Assembly (NCBI RefSeq): GCF_034140825.1
Contig: NC_089043.1
Location: forward strand, 26,673,501 to 26,737,500
Source of the DNA: Oryza sativa Japonica Group
Taxonomy: Eukaryota; Streptophyta; Magnoliopsida; Poales; Poaceae
Direction: 5' to 3'
Length of the DNA: 64,000 nt
This document shows, piece by piece, positions 1 through 9,500 of this stretch. The position numbers were made by a program, and so were the translations under genes. The notes under the pieces are model-generated. The model made no database searches. It had not been told where the DNA came from and saw only the letters and a program-made list of their open reading frames with translations. The stretch's first letter is position 1. Each line of letters begins with the position of its first letter.

Positions 1-1477
1 CTCCAAGAATTGTTCATGTTTGATGCAAACATATCTTGTGTTTCTGTTCATGTAATTACTGGTAACTTGATGCCTTGCTAAAAAAAGAGAACTAATTAAC
101 CTGAGATAGTTTTAAGTAAACGTATGGATATGTTTCTGCTCCCAACATCTATGTCCTTATAGGAAGCTTTATTGTTTTCTGGAACAACACTGCTTTAGAA
201 TCATTTAGATGCCAATATGCCATAATCAACAGAGATGTTTTGGTTTTGACCACCTAATTCGCATGAAAGATGAAATATCTTAGGGCGGGGAATCTGGGAA
301 CAATGATGCTTTTCAGGGATAAATGTTCAAATATTGATGAAAGGCTTGGTTTTCCATTCCACGAGGTGTTGTTTTCTTGTGTCCTACTATTGGACACACG
401 TGTCACTACTTCTTGTTATGTTCTGAAGCCTTTTCAACAATCTGAATTCCTTGAATTTGAGAATAGGAACATCCAAGACAAGTGCCTGACTTCCTATCTT
501 ACTTTCAAACATGTTGGCTTCGTACTTTGGCAGATCTGCTCTTACTCCAGAAGCAGCATGAATCCATTTTTTTCAAATAAAAATGTATCTGTTCTTCCAA
601 TGCCCATAGCAATTGGTAGCCTAGTAATGGATGAACACCATTCCAGATGAAGGGCTTACAATGTCCATGATACTATTTCATTAACAATAGTTTTGTAGAG
701 CATGCCGTCTCGTTTTTATTTATCTCCTGTAATTTAACCTATAACTTAATTGCCGTCATATATAATATCATTTGCCATATTATTTTACATGCATTTGGCA
801 TGAATTCATCCACGCCATGTATAATATGTTCCGTTTTGAACAATCCCCTTCACCGTGTCATGCTGTAGTGTTTATGTGCATTTGGTATGAATTCTTCCAC
901 ACCATGTATTAACATTCAGTTTTGAACAATCCCCTTCACTGTGTCATACTGTAGAGTTTGGCATAGAGCATTAGAGGCTCAATCATGGTGGAAATGCAGC
1001 AGGCGTGGTGGGGGAGCTTGGAAGATGCAATGGGGGTATGGTGGGCTAGTGGCTGGAACAGAACGGTACATACACATCTCAACTTCATCAGCACTTTTTG
1101 CTAAATAAAATATGTCGTGAGGTTATCAGCTTTTCTTAAACTTGTTTTCCCTTGATCCGGGGCCTTTTTGCACGGTAGGAATAGAGCCAGGTTCTGCTAA
1201 CTGGCAGTACCTAATCTAAATGCAAAGGCAGGCAAATTCTTTGCGTATTCCCGGGAAAAGAACTTGTATTGCCGCAGCACAGACAAGAATTAAAGCAAGA
1301 AATGGTATTCTTCTAGCTAGAGGCCGGAATACATAAATTCATCAGGGAAAGAAACACGTACAAGAATTGCTAGCAATAGTACATTAGCACTCAAGATACT
1401 AATTATCACTAGACATAACAGCTAATTTAGAGAAGAGAGTATAATTAAGAGCCAACTAATTTAGTACTAGGAGGTAA
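1..1477. other. Intergenic, no supported gene
   Basis: This AT-rich stretch has no ORF with a recognisable family or codon pattern. The longest ORF (270-650, +) resembles no family I know, has no clear start context, and is best treated as chance. A diverged direct repeat lies at about 790-963. The right end, next to the convergent DUF4220/DUF594 stop codon, is probably that gene's 3' UTR. Part of the left end may be the tail of a gene outside the window, which cannot be decided here. Confidence 0.5.
790..963. repeat. Diverged tandem duplication, about 87 bp unit
   Basis: Two adjacent copies (about 790-876 and 877-963) share the blocks TGCATTTGG.ATGAATTC, CCATGTAT and TTTTGAACAATCCCCTTCAC, followed by TGTCAT.CTGTAG. 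The copies differ by scattered substitutions and small indels, so the duplication is not recent. No coding role is seen. Confidence 0.8.
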
Positions 1478-3772
1478 TTATGAACGAGGGCTATGAGGAA
1501 GCAGGAAGCTGAGGTCCTCGCCTTCGTCGGCGGTGGTTGCGACGGTAGCGGTAGGCTCTCCTTGTACTATCTCTTGGCTAGGGGAATAAGGCCCCGACTT
1601 TGGCTCTGGCTCCCGCTCCGGCTCCGGCTCCGGCTCCGGCATCTGGAGCTTGTCGGCCAAGGTCTTGGCGCCCTTGAGCGAGAGAATGAGCCAGACGAAG
1701 GAGAGGAACTCGCCACCTTCTCCGAGGCTCTTGGCATGTAGGTATCCCCTACACATGCTGGCGGAGTAGAAGAGCATGCCCACCCACACACGGTACATCA
1801 CTTGGCACCGTGTTCTGCGGCCCATCTTATCCATCAACTCCTCTGCGAGCCTGCATGCGTCATGGACGAGAGGGTACTTGGGGGGAGGGGGCTCATCCAC
1901 CCTGATTTCCCTCTCTTGTTCTCTTACCATTTCTATGTCGATCGCAGCATTGACCTCAGCATTGACCTCAGCTTTTGCCTTGTCGATGATCTTCTTTGCC
2001 AGGATGTCTCGTCCGAGCTTCTTGAGGCTATGCGGCTGCTGCTGCTGAGACTCAATATCCTTCAAGATGAGCTCAACCTCCTCCATTGCCTGCGTGAAGA
2101 GGTGCTGCCTGCTGCCGGTCATGAGCATGTCAGGGCGGAGGTTGAGAAGGTGGGCCATGTAGTCCGATATCGCCTCCGTGCACTCGAGAAATTTCCTGTC
2201 AATCTCGTCGATGGTGTTTTCAGCCATCATGCGGCGCATGCAAAGGTCAGTGGCGATGTGCCAGAGGATGACACCCCTATCAAAGGACCCACGCAGGCTG
2301 CCCTGTACCTCTAGGCCGCATACCTTGCGCAGGTTCTCATTGAGCACCCAGTTGCGGCGCCCCGGCGCGAAGCTTCGGTAGCTGGTGAAGTCGAGACCCT
2401 TGGCATTCGCCTCCACTAGGTCGGAGAAGATCAACCCGGCCAGCATGTGGTACAGGTTCTTGCGTTGGCAAACGAAGAATCCCTGTGTGTAGCCGACATG
2501 TGCGGCACACTTGAGCAAGACCCCAGCAGGCTGTGTCCTTTGGAGAGCTGACCGGATGAGGTTATTGTATTGGGGGACTGTCTCGCATAGCGCTGCGACA
2601 TCCGCCATGGACATGAGCTTGAACAGCAGCTGCCGGATGGGCTCCGCAAGGATGTCCAGCGCGGCGGTGAGGCAGAGGAGCACGTAGGTGATCTTCACGT
2701 CGATGGTGTTGTGGTGGCGCTTGCTGCTGGCGGCGAAGAGCACGATGGCGGTGATGTGAAGGAACGGCGCCAACAGTATGTGGTAGGCCAGGTATGCAGG
2801 GGTCAACACCACGTTGGCTCTGGTGTAGATGAGCGCAAACGCTCTGCGAAGCCAACGCTTGGAGCCCTTCTCTGCTCTAGGGCTTAGGGTCCCCAGCAAG
2901 TCTCCCTCCACCTCCTCCTTGCTGTCATCTTCTCCCATCAAGGATTGGCATTGACGGCGACGACGTTGTTCCTGCTTGAGGTCAGAGTCGGCAGCTAGCA
3001 GCGACATGTCGGAGAGTATCAGTAGGACCTTGTCTCTATCTGTCAAGATGTGCTGCTGACTCCTCTTGACAACGTCAGTGCCTACCCCTGGAGGAGGGGT
3101 CTCCTTCTCTTTTTTCAGCTGGCAGCAGCGGTCGAGTATGTCTCTCTTGTCCTTTTCCAGCTCGGTGAAGCAGTATCTCCACTTGCTGACCTCCTTCCTG
3201 CCTTGTACCATGGACGACACAGCTGCCAGCCGGTTGATGCTGGCTCGTCGGAGAGCCCACGGCTTCTCGGTGAAGCTGAACACCCCAATGACGAAGAGCA
3301 GGACGGCTGACACCAGCAGCTTCCTGTCACCGCCATTGGCGGGCCATGACTTGTAGAAGGCGTATATGGCGACCGTGACCTGGGACACCAGAGTCACAGT
3401 GTGCCGCCTCCACAGCTCGTTGTCCTCGATGGTGTAGGCAGACATCTCCTGCTGCCCGCCAAGGTGGATGAGGAGGACCGGAGCCCATAGGACCTCCAGG
3501 GCGCTGCCATTGACACAATGCTGTTTCGCGGCGGTGGTCGTGTTGGCGTGGCGGTTGAAGAGGGTGGCAAGCGCGTAGATGGCCAGGGCGTCGCTGCTGA
3601 TGTAGGCCAGCCAGATGAAGGTCCTGAACCAGTGAGGGATGGTGTACTTGCGCATGGGGGCAGCCAGCAGAAGGAACCACTGGATGCCCAGGCTGCACAG
3701 CACCAGGATGCGCAGCTGCCACTCGTCCCACCACTGCACAGCGGCTGACACATTCGTCATTCTATCATGCAT
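1478..3772 (-). CDS. DUF4220/DUF594 family membrane protein
   Basis: A single-exon gene of 764 codons on the minus strand. The N-terminal third has several hydrophobic segments in the arrangement of plant DUF4220 proteins (WDEWQLRILVLCSL near residue 15, then further membrane segments to about residue 180). The centre has two more segments near residues 325-380. The C-terminal half holds the DUF594 signature VILWHIATDLC. The family is strongly expanded in grasses and has no established biochemical function. The last 60 residues carry a low-complexity PEPEPEPEREPEPKS tract encoded by a CCGGCT-type simple repeat. The start is the first ATG after a TATA-like sequence at about 3849-3855; a second in-frame ATG lies four codons later. 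The family assignment is from memory of conserved motifs and is fairly secure; the function is unknown. Confidence 0.85.
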   Translation of the reverse strand: MHDRMTNVSAAVQWWDEWQLRILVLCSLGIQWFLLLAAPMRKYTIPHWFRTFIWLAYISSDALAIYALATLFNRHANTTTAAKQHCVNGSALEVLWAPVLLIHLGGQQEMSAYTIEDNELWRRHTVTLVSQVTVAIYAFYKSWPANGGDRKLLVSAVLLFVIGVFSFTEKPWALRRASINRLAAVSSMVQGRKEVSKWRYCFTELEKDKRDILDRCCQLKKEKETPPPGVGTDVVKRSQQHILTDRDKVLLILSDMSLLAADSDLKQEQRRRRQCQSLMGEDDSKEEVEGDLLGTLSPRAEKGSKRWLRRAFALIYTRANVVLTPAYLAYHILLAPFLHITAIVLFAASSKRHHNTIDVKITYVLLCLTAALDILAEPIRQLLFKLMSMADVAALCETVPQYNNLIRSALQRTQPAGVLLKCAAHVGYTQGFFVCQRKNLYHMLAGLIFSDLVEANAKGLDFTSYRSFAPGRRNWVLNENLRKVCGLEVQGSLRGSFDRGVILWHIATDLCMRRMMAENTIDEIDRKFLECTEAISDYMAHLLNLRPDMLMTGSRQHLFTQAMEEVELILKDIESQQQQPHSLKKLGRDILAKKIIDKAKAEVNAEVNAAIDIEMVREQEREIRVDEPPPPKYPLVHDACRLAEELMDKMGRRTRCQVMYRVWVGMLFYSASMCRGYLHAKSLGEGGEFLSFVWLILSLKGAKTLADKLQMPEPEPEPEREPEPKSGPYSPSQEIVQGEPTATVATTADEGEDLSFLLPHSPRS

Positions 3773-3848
3773 CTAATATCTGTTTGTTACTATTTTTTTT
3801 GTTTGTGCATCGTAGGTTCCCGACAATGGACGGTTAGTTTAGCACACC

Positions 3849-3855
3849 TATATAT
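3849..3855 (-). promoter_or_regulatory. Possible TATA box of the DUF4220/DUF594 gene
   Basis: The minus strand reads TGATATATAGGT about 80 bases upstream of the start codon at 3772, a plausible core-promoter distance. Nothing else supports it. Confidence 0.35.
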
Positions 3856-5453
3856 CAGAATGACACTTGTTGAACACAGTTTTTCTGTAGCCCAGCTGAA
3901 GACTTGCTTTGCTAGTGAAGCTCACTTTAATTATTACTGCTACACATGTGCGTGTGGGAGAGAGCTAAAGTGAGGGATAAGCATTACATGATAAAAGCCG
4001 AAAAAGAGAATGAACATAGAGAAAAATATAAATGTACATTACAACTTTTATCGAAAATAAAGGAAAAATATAAGATGTACATTACAACTTTAGACTTTAT
4101 TTATTTACAGTCATGCGCTGCCCTTCGCGCACAGCTTTGTATGATCTCTGCAATATTCCTAAATCTTCATATGTTAGCTAGTGTGGAGCTATTGATGATG
4201 TCTAACTCTTTGCTTTGTTTACGAGGTGGTCCTTACTATCTTTGCATTTGCATATTTGCGTGCATGTTAGCGAAATAAACCATTTGTTCTTCAGCCACCC
4301 AAACATCATCTGTCTTATCAAACCTTCAAAATAAGAGGGACTTTTGTTCATCTTGCACCGAAACCTTTTCCCTTGCTTGTTTTCCTCTTCCTTCTTGTCG
4401 GTCTGTTTTCCTTTTTCTTTTCTCCTTCTTTCTCATTTCCTTTTTCTTTTCTTGGGCCACACCTCGTTGAGGATAAGATTTTCTTGGGAACAGTTCTGTT
4501 GAGTGAGAGCAGTGCAAACACAACTTTGGTTCATGTTCTGCTAGAAGGCTAGTACAGTGTAAACACAATCTTGGTTCATGTTCATAATTGGAGATATTAC
4601 TGCTGAAGGAGGTGCCCGCAAGGAATTGCAGTCCTGCAGATAAGAGATGCCATTTGCTAGTTGCCTCCTTGGTAAAAGTCTTCACTTGAGTTTATTTATT
4701 TGCTTTCCTCTTTTCCTTGGCTGGATTTCCCACAAGTCTCGTTTTCTTATCAGCAAAACCTTTTGTTGACAAAAGGTGGTGTGATTGTTTAAGTGGGGTC
4801 CGAATCTTTTTCTTCTTAAATAAAGGAGTGGAAATGGAATAGTGAAAGGAATAGTGTCTCTGTTAAGCTTTCCTTCATTTATGTTCCTTTCTTACTCGAT
4901 GCTGTTGCCTAATATATATTCCCTTATTTTTATATTAAAATGTGCATCCAGGCCACACGGTTCAAATTCTTTTTTTTAGAACTTCAATTCTAAATTGGTA
5001 GTATTAATTGGTGTCCACTAGTAATTTTAAGACACACGCGCTCAGTGGGTCCATATATATGCTCCGGGAATTTTAATTAGCCGTGTGTGAAGAACATGCA
5101 TGTGCATATGATGTCTGAATGTTGTTGTGAACCTTGTGTAAGGTGTGAGGATTAGTCCTCTTGACTTTGTTTGTTTGGGCTGTGTACATTTAAGTTGGAT
5201 GTAGAGGTTAGGTTTTTAATCCATTTTCTAAAAAAATGTGCATATGATGCATGCGAGTGTATTTTCTGTAATATATTTGTATATTATTGAATTTGGAAAA
5301 ATGAGATGACTTGAACTTCATAACAATATATAGATGAGTGCGTTGAAAATAGACGCGCATGTAGGTTTCATTAGATTCTCACGTTTGTAGGCGGATGAAA
5401 GGTCCACTATTCTTCTGTTACTTTTGGGTATGCGGTGGCTAATCACCGAGCTA

Positions 5454-5697
5454 CTCCCTCCGTTCTTTTTTTACTACTTGCCATATAAAATACTGGCACA
5501 GTGCATATATTTAATAATTGAATTTCCTAATATTATCTTCGTAAAAATTACTGTATTAAAGATATAACTAGATAAACATATTTTTCATTATAACTCTGTC
5601 AATATCATTTATCATATTTTAAATCTTAATATGCATATATTAGTGGGTTAATGTATAGAAGTTTGACTACACATTTTCTATTTATGAAACGATGTAG
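5454..5697. mobile_element. Stowaway-like MITE, diverged
   Basis: The left end CTCCCTCCGTTCTTTTTTTACT follows a TA. The right end TTTATGAAACGATGTAG is a decayed inverted copy. The length of about 244 bp and AT-rich interior fit Stowaway MITEs (Tc1/mariner superfamily, TA target). The right TA is not preserved (TG), so the exact right border is approximate. Confidence 0.7.
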
Positions 5698-6009
5698 TGA
5701 TGAATGCTTTTGTGATAATGCAACGTTCATGAAATATGTCAGAAAGAATAAAATAGCATAAGAAAGTAAATAGCAACAAGACTGAACGTGCATGAGCATT
5801 TGCCTTTTTCTTTCAGCATGTGAACTTCAATTTAGTCAGGATTATCATGGCAAAAGAAATATCACTTCACCCTGCCAAGAAATAGATAAATTATTTGTTC
5901 GCCGCAAAATTAATATGCGAAACAGCTAACGGTCCTAGCGCATAAGTTCGGAGCATATATTCTTCTTCTTTCCTTATGGCACTCATTAGCAAGGTAGCCA
6001 AGAAAGCTC

Positions 6010-6017
6010 TATATAAA
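6010..6017 (+). promoter_or_regulatory. TATA box of the thioredoxin-like gene
   Basis: CTATATAAACC is followed about 30 bases later by a pyrimidine-rich probable transcription start near 6040. The leader then runs to the ATG at 6302. The leader may contain a short intron ending in CAG at 6284, but no donor is certain. Confidence 0.6.
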
Positions 6018-6301
6018 CCATGTGCATCACCTTACACTGCCTTTAACCTCCTTTCTTTCCCTAGGACCTACCCCTCCCCTACCCTCTTGAGCTTTCTCAA
6101 ATAAAAAAAAAGGAACACCTGAATTTTTTTGGTGATTCAAAGAGAAAAAGACAAAGATTTGATGGGTAACATGCTTTTATCCCCTGTTAATTTCTTGTGA
6201 CCATTATTTTTTTCTGCCTTGGTTTTTGGATTTCATACAGAAAGTGTGTTGGTCTGTGCTAATCTTTTCCTCCCTCTGCGACAGCATCTTCGAGCTCTAC
6301 C

Positions 6302-6796
6302 ATGATGGCAAGGCCCGGCGCTGTGAAGAATATTGAAAGCTGGGACGAGTTTACAAAGCATTTTGTGAAATCAGAGGACAAGCTGGTAAACATATATACA
6401 TATATAATCCAATCCAATTCAGATTTACATGTGATGTGATCGATCGACGCATTCATGCATGCATGAAATTAATATATTGAAATATGAATGATCAATCAGG
6501 TGGTGCTGGTATTCATGGCGCCGTGGTCGGAGCCGTGGAAGCTGATGAGGCCGGCGGTGGAGAAGATGGCGTCGGGGCTGAAGAGCGAGGAGGCCGAGGT
6601 GTGCACGATCAGCGTCGACCGGTTCAACACGCTGGGGCGGCTGCTGCGGGTGGAGGCGCTGCCGACGTTCGTGCTGGTGAAGAGGCACCGGGCGGTGGCT
6701 CGCGTCGTCGGCGTCAACCGGGACGATCTTCACAGCAGCATCAACAAGCACCTCGCACCACCCTCTTCTTCTCCACAACCCATTAATATTTCTTAG
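6302..6796 (+). CDS. Thioredoxin-like protein with replaced CxxC active site
   Basis: Two exons, 6302-6385 and 6500-6796, join in phase 0 with a GT-AG intron to give 126 residues. The product has a plant h-type thioredoxin layout: an N-terminal helix (NIESWDEFTKHFVKSEDK), strand VVLVFMAPW, the helix after the active site, strand CTISVDRF, and the cis-proline turn EALPTFVLVK. At the position of the canonical WCGPC it reads WSEPW (residues 37-41), so both redox cysteines are absent. By family logic it cannot do dithiol-disulfide exchange and may instead be a binding or regulatory protein; this is inference. No targeting peptide is evident, so it is probably cytosolic. The frame is clean apart from the active site, which argues against a simple pseudogene. 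Two adjacent ATGs open the frame. Confidence 0.85.
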
Positions 6797-7625
6797 TGCT
6801 GTTGATGATTCTTGGTTGATTGCATGATATAATCGAGTAATGCCATGCGTCTTAATTATGAGTTGTAATTGTTTATCACATACTGTATTTGAGACATATT
6901 CAACCTTGTTTCGAGAAAAAAAAATGGAGATGAAAAAAAAATCTATTCATACTTATAGATTTTCTTTGAAGAATTTGTCTTGATAGGGTTGACACGCAGT
7001 TAGCACGAGAGAACTTCCGTAGCTTGCCTTCTGTACCTGTATGGCTGTATCGATATGTATGCGTGTCTTCTACGCAGCTAAGATATGAAATATATCATAT
7101 GAGGCTGTGGAGAAATTGACTAATTTATACTCCTACGAGAAAAATAATTAATGCTTTCAGAATTCCATTTTTCAGTCTTATGTTAATGCTATGCTTGCCA
7201 ATTTAAGCACTTTGCCATTTTTATTCAAGAAAAAATAGTGGATGCTATGCCATGTGTACCCATAAAAATTAATTAAAATGAGAGGAATTAATGTAAAACA
7301 AAATATTATATACACATAGGATAGTATATTCATCTGATTCCTAATCCTAATTCTCTTCGATTGATTGCCTCCATCTATTCCTAGGAGCCTATTATATGGT
7401 TCTATTCTAGGGATCTCCACCACTCAGCTCCAAAGAGATTGAACCATAGATCCGTGGAATAGAAAATTTCAGTATAACACTGTTACATTCTAGTGTTTTT
7501 AAGTGAGAAATTAGGAATTTAGGGGGGTCACCCCCCAACATAATATAGCTTCGCCAATGGAGGCAATAAAACCATAGATCCATGGAATTAGCTAGGGAAT
7601 AGGCCAAGGTAATACAAGAGAATTA

Positions 7626-7971
7626 GGGCTTGTTTAGTTCCCAAGAAGTTTTTTCCAAAAACACCACATCGAATCTTTGGGCACATGCATGGAGCAGTAA
7701 ATATTAATTTTTTAAAAAACTAATTGCACAGTTAGGGAGGGGAATCGCGAGACGAATCTTTTAAGACTAATTAGTCCATGATTAGCCATAAGTGCTACAG
7801 TAACCCACATGTGCTAATGACGAATTAATTAGTCTCAAAAGATTCGTCTCGCGGTTTCCAGGTGAGTTATGAAATTAGTTTTTTTATTCGTGTCTGAAAA
7901 CTCTTTCCAACATCCGATCAAACATCCGATGTGATACCTAAAATTTTCCTTTTCGCGAACTAAACAGACCC
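7626..7971. mobile_element. Tourist-like (PIF/Harbinger) MITE
   Basis: A 346-bp element has terminal inverted repeats GGGCTTGTTTAGTTC and GAACTAAACAGACCC, flanked on both sides by TTA (7623-7625 and 7972-7974), the 3-bp target duplication typical of Tourist elements. The centre has an internal palindrome around GCGAGACGAATCTTTTAAGACTAATTAG and its inverted partner, a motif common in grass genomes. Both ends are nearly intact, so the insertion is moderately young. Confidence 0.9.
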
Positions 7972-8033
7972 TTAGAAGAATTAGATTCAGGAAGTAGAAT
8001 AACATGAGAGGAAGTACAGGGGAAAGACAAATA

Positions 8034-8290
8034 TTCCCTCCGTTTCATCATATTATAAGTTGTTTTTGACTTATTTTCCTAGTATAAAAAATATTTGGTT
8101 ATAGAAAAATGTAGCACAAAATTAGTTTTATCACATGTAACATTGAATATATTTTAATAATATATTTATTTTATGTATAAAATATTGATATATTTTTCTA
8201 GATGTTTGGTCGAATTTTAAAAAATTAAAAAAAATCATAACGACTCGTAATATGAAACATAGTATTATGAATATAAAATAAAACAGAGAG
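8034..8290. mobile_element. Stowaway-like MITE
   Basis: A 257-bp element whose ends TTCCCTCCGTTTCAT and ATAAAACAGAGAG are inverted repeats of the Stowaway CTCCCTCCGTTTCAT type. It is flanked by TA at 8032-8033 and 8291-8292. The AT-rich interior encodes nothing. Confidence 0.8.
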
Positions 8291-8657
8291 TACTATAAAT
8301 GAAAGTTTGTTCAACACATTATCACAAGAACAACAGATACAACCGACATGAAGGGGGATTGGATTCTCTGACTTACATATCAATGTCTTAAAGTTAGATA
8401 AAAGTAAATCGAAAATTAAAAACCGATTCCCACAAGAGCTAGTATATGCAAACACGCAAACAAATGCTCAACACTTGCAGCATGACCGGTCCCCAGCAGC
8501 GCAGTAAAACAAGGAATGATTACAACACATGTTAATGACCTACGTCAAAAGACAGCACGTATAAGGAGACTCATCTGAAGTAGGGTTATTGTTTGATTTT
8601 ACTTATTTAACCAGAGTTCAAACAATCAATTAAGTGTTGAGATGGTTAATCTATCCC

Positions 8658-8880
8658 GAGCCTCATCGGTTGACCTAATAAGTCAAAACAAAAGCCAAAA
8701 TTTAAATTTTCTAACTTGATTTTGAAGTTACATTTTAAGATGTTTTAAACATAATTTCTTTATAGCATTGGGTTTTAAATCACTATGAACAAATATATAA
8801 AAAATCTACCTACAAAATAAATTTTATTACCTAATAAACTGTTTTAACTTATTAGAAAACATAGTCAACGGATGAGGCTG
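8658..8880. mobile_element. MITE-like inverted-repeat element, family not assigned
   Basis: The left end GAGCCTCATCGGTTGAC and right end GTCAACGGATGAGGCTG form a long terminal inverted repeat. The match continues inward as AATAAGTCAAAAC against GTTTTAACTTATT. CCC stands on both outer sides (8655-8657 and 8881-8883). That could be a 3-bp target duplication, but CCC is not the usual Tourist TWA, so I leave the superfamily open. Length is about 223 bp. Confidence 0.65.
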
Positions 8881-9095
8881 CCCGTTTTCTAAACAGAGGC
8901 AGTACATAGTTGTACAAGAGACGTATCCCGTGTTTAGACTTTCTCTATACTATATTCATTCTAGTATATATCAGTACAAATTAGGCATACATAATTAATT
9001 TGATATTGTACTGTACATCGACGAAATTCAAGCAAAAAAACAATTGATCTTGCAATCAATCGATCAGTTAGCTCTTCTAGCTAAAAAAAAAAAAA

Positions 9096-9500
9096 TCAAC
9101 CGTGCGGAATCGGCGCGCCGCCGCCGCCACGGCGGTTCGTGTCCGGCGGCGGATCGACGTACCCATAATCCGTCTCCTGATCAACAGCGACGCCGACGAC
9201 GCCGCGCACTGGCCGCTTCGTCTCCGTCTCCGGCACCGCGGCGTCAGCCTGCAGATTCACTCCACCACCACTTGTCGTCGTCGTCGTCGTTGGCGACAGC
9301 ACTACTATTGATGCACCGAGCTCCACCGGCGGCGGTGGCGGCGGCGGCCGGCGGCCACCGCCGGCCTGAAAGCACGCGCCAGCAGCAACCAACGCCGCCG
9401 CCGCCGCCACAAGCAGCAGCCGCATTATAAGTAGGAGGGCGATGACGATTAGTGATATGAAACGGTTGGGTAAAGCTCGCTTCAAATTCAGTTTATGCAT
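9096..9500 (-). CDS. Putative secreted peptide precursor with C-terminal Asp-Tyr motif
   Basis: An intronless 134-codon ORF on the minus strand. The N-terminus has a basic start followed by a strong hydrophobic stretch (about residues 15-45, ISLIVIALLLIMRLLLVAAA), consistent with a signal peptide. The middle is low-complexity, rich in Pro, Thr and Gly. The conserved-looking part is the C-terminus: acidic VDQETDYGYVDPPPDT, then NRR, GGGG and APIPHG at the stop. A small secreted precursor with one Asp-Tyr and a Pro-rich tail near the C-terminus resembles tyrosine-sulfated plant signalling peptides such as PSY1 (DYGDPSANP...). The exact family is not certain. A second in-frame Met at about residue 26 is possible but would cut the signal. 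The region is GC-rich within an AT-rich spacer, which supports coding. Confidence 0.5.
   Translation of the reverse strand: MHKLNLKRALPNRFISLIVIALLLIMRLLLVAAAAALVAAGACFQAGGGRRPPPPPPPVELGASIVVLSPTTTTTTSGGGVNLQADAAVPETETKRPVRGVVGVAVDQETDYGYVDPPPDTNRRGGGGAPIPHG

Larger units (their letters stand above)
3773..6009. other. AT-rich spacer with one MITE, no gene seen
   Basis: The spacer lies between the divergent DUF4220/DUF594 and thioredoxin-like genes. It contains a short local duplication (4509-4583, period 45) and a Stowaway-like element (5454-5697). The minus ORF at 4326-4685 is built on that duplication and on a polypyrimidine tract, and shows no family features. Confidence 0.55.
6797..9095. 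other. Repeat-rich spacer
   Basis: This AT-rich spacer holds three inverted-repeat elements (7626-7971, 8034-8290 and 8658-8880) inserted close together. No coding region is supported. The minus ORFs at 7178-7607 and 8225-8455 lie in repeat or low-complexity DNA. Confidence 0.6.

Noticed and set aside
270-650. 126-codon ORF on the plus strand
   Set aside because: No family resemblance, no promoter or splice context, AT-rich base use like the surrounding spacer.
1776-3748. Multiple ORFs overlapping the DUF4220/DUF594 gene
   Set aside because: Other-frame shadows of one long, well-supported coding exon.
4326-4685. 119-codon minus ORF with two EHEP-LCLHC repeats
   Set aside because: The peptide repeat only reflects a 45-base local duplication; the remainder is a Lys/Arg-rich translation of a polypyrimidine tract.
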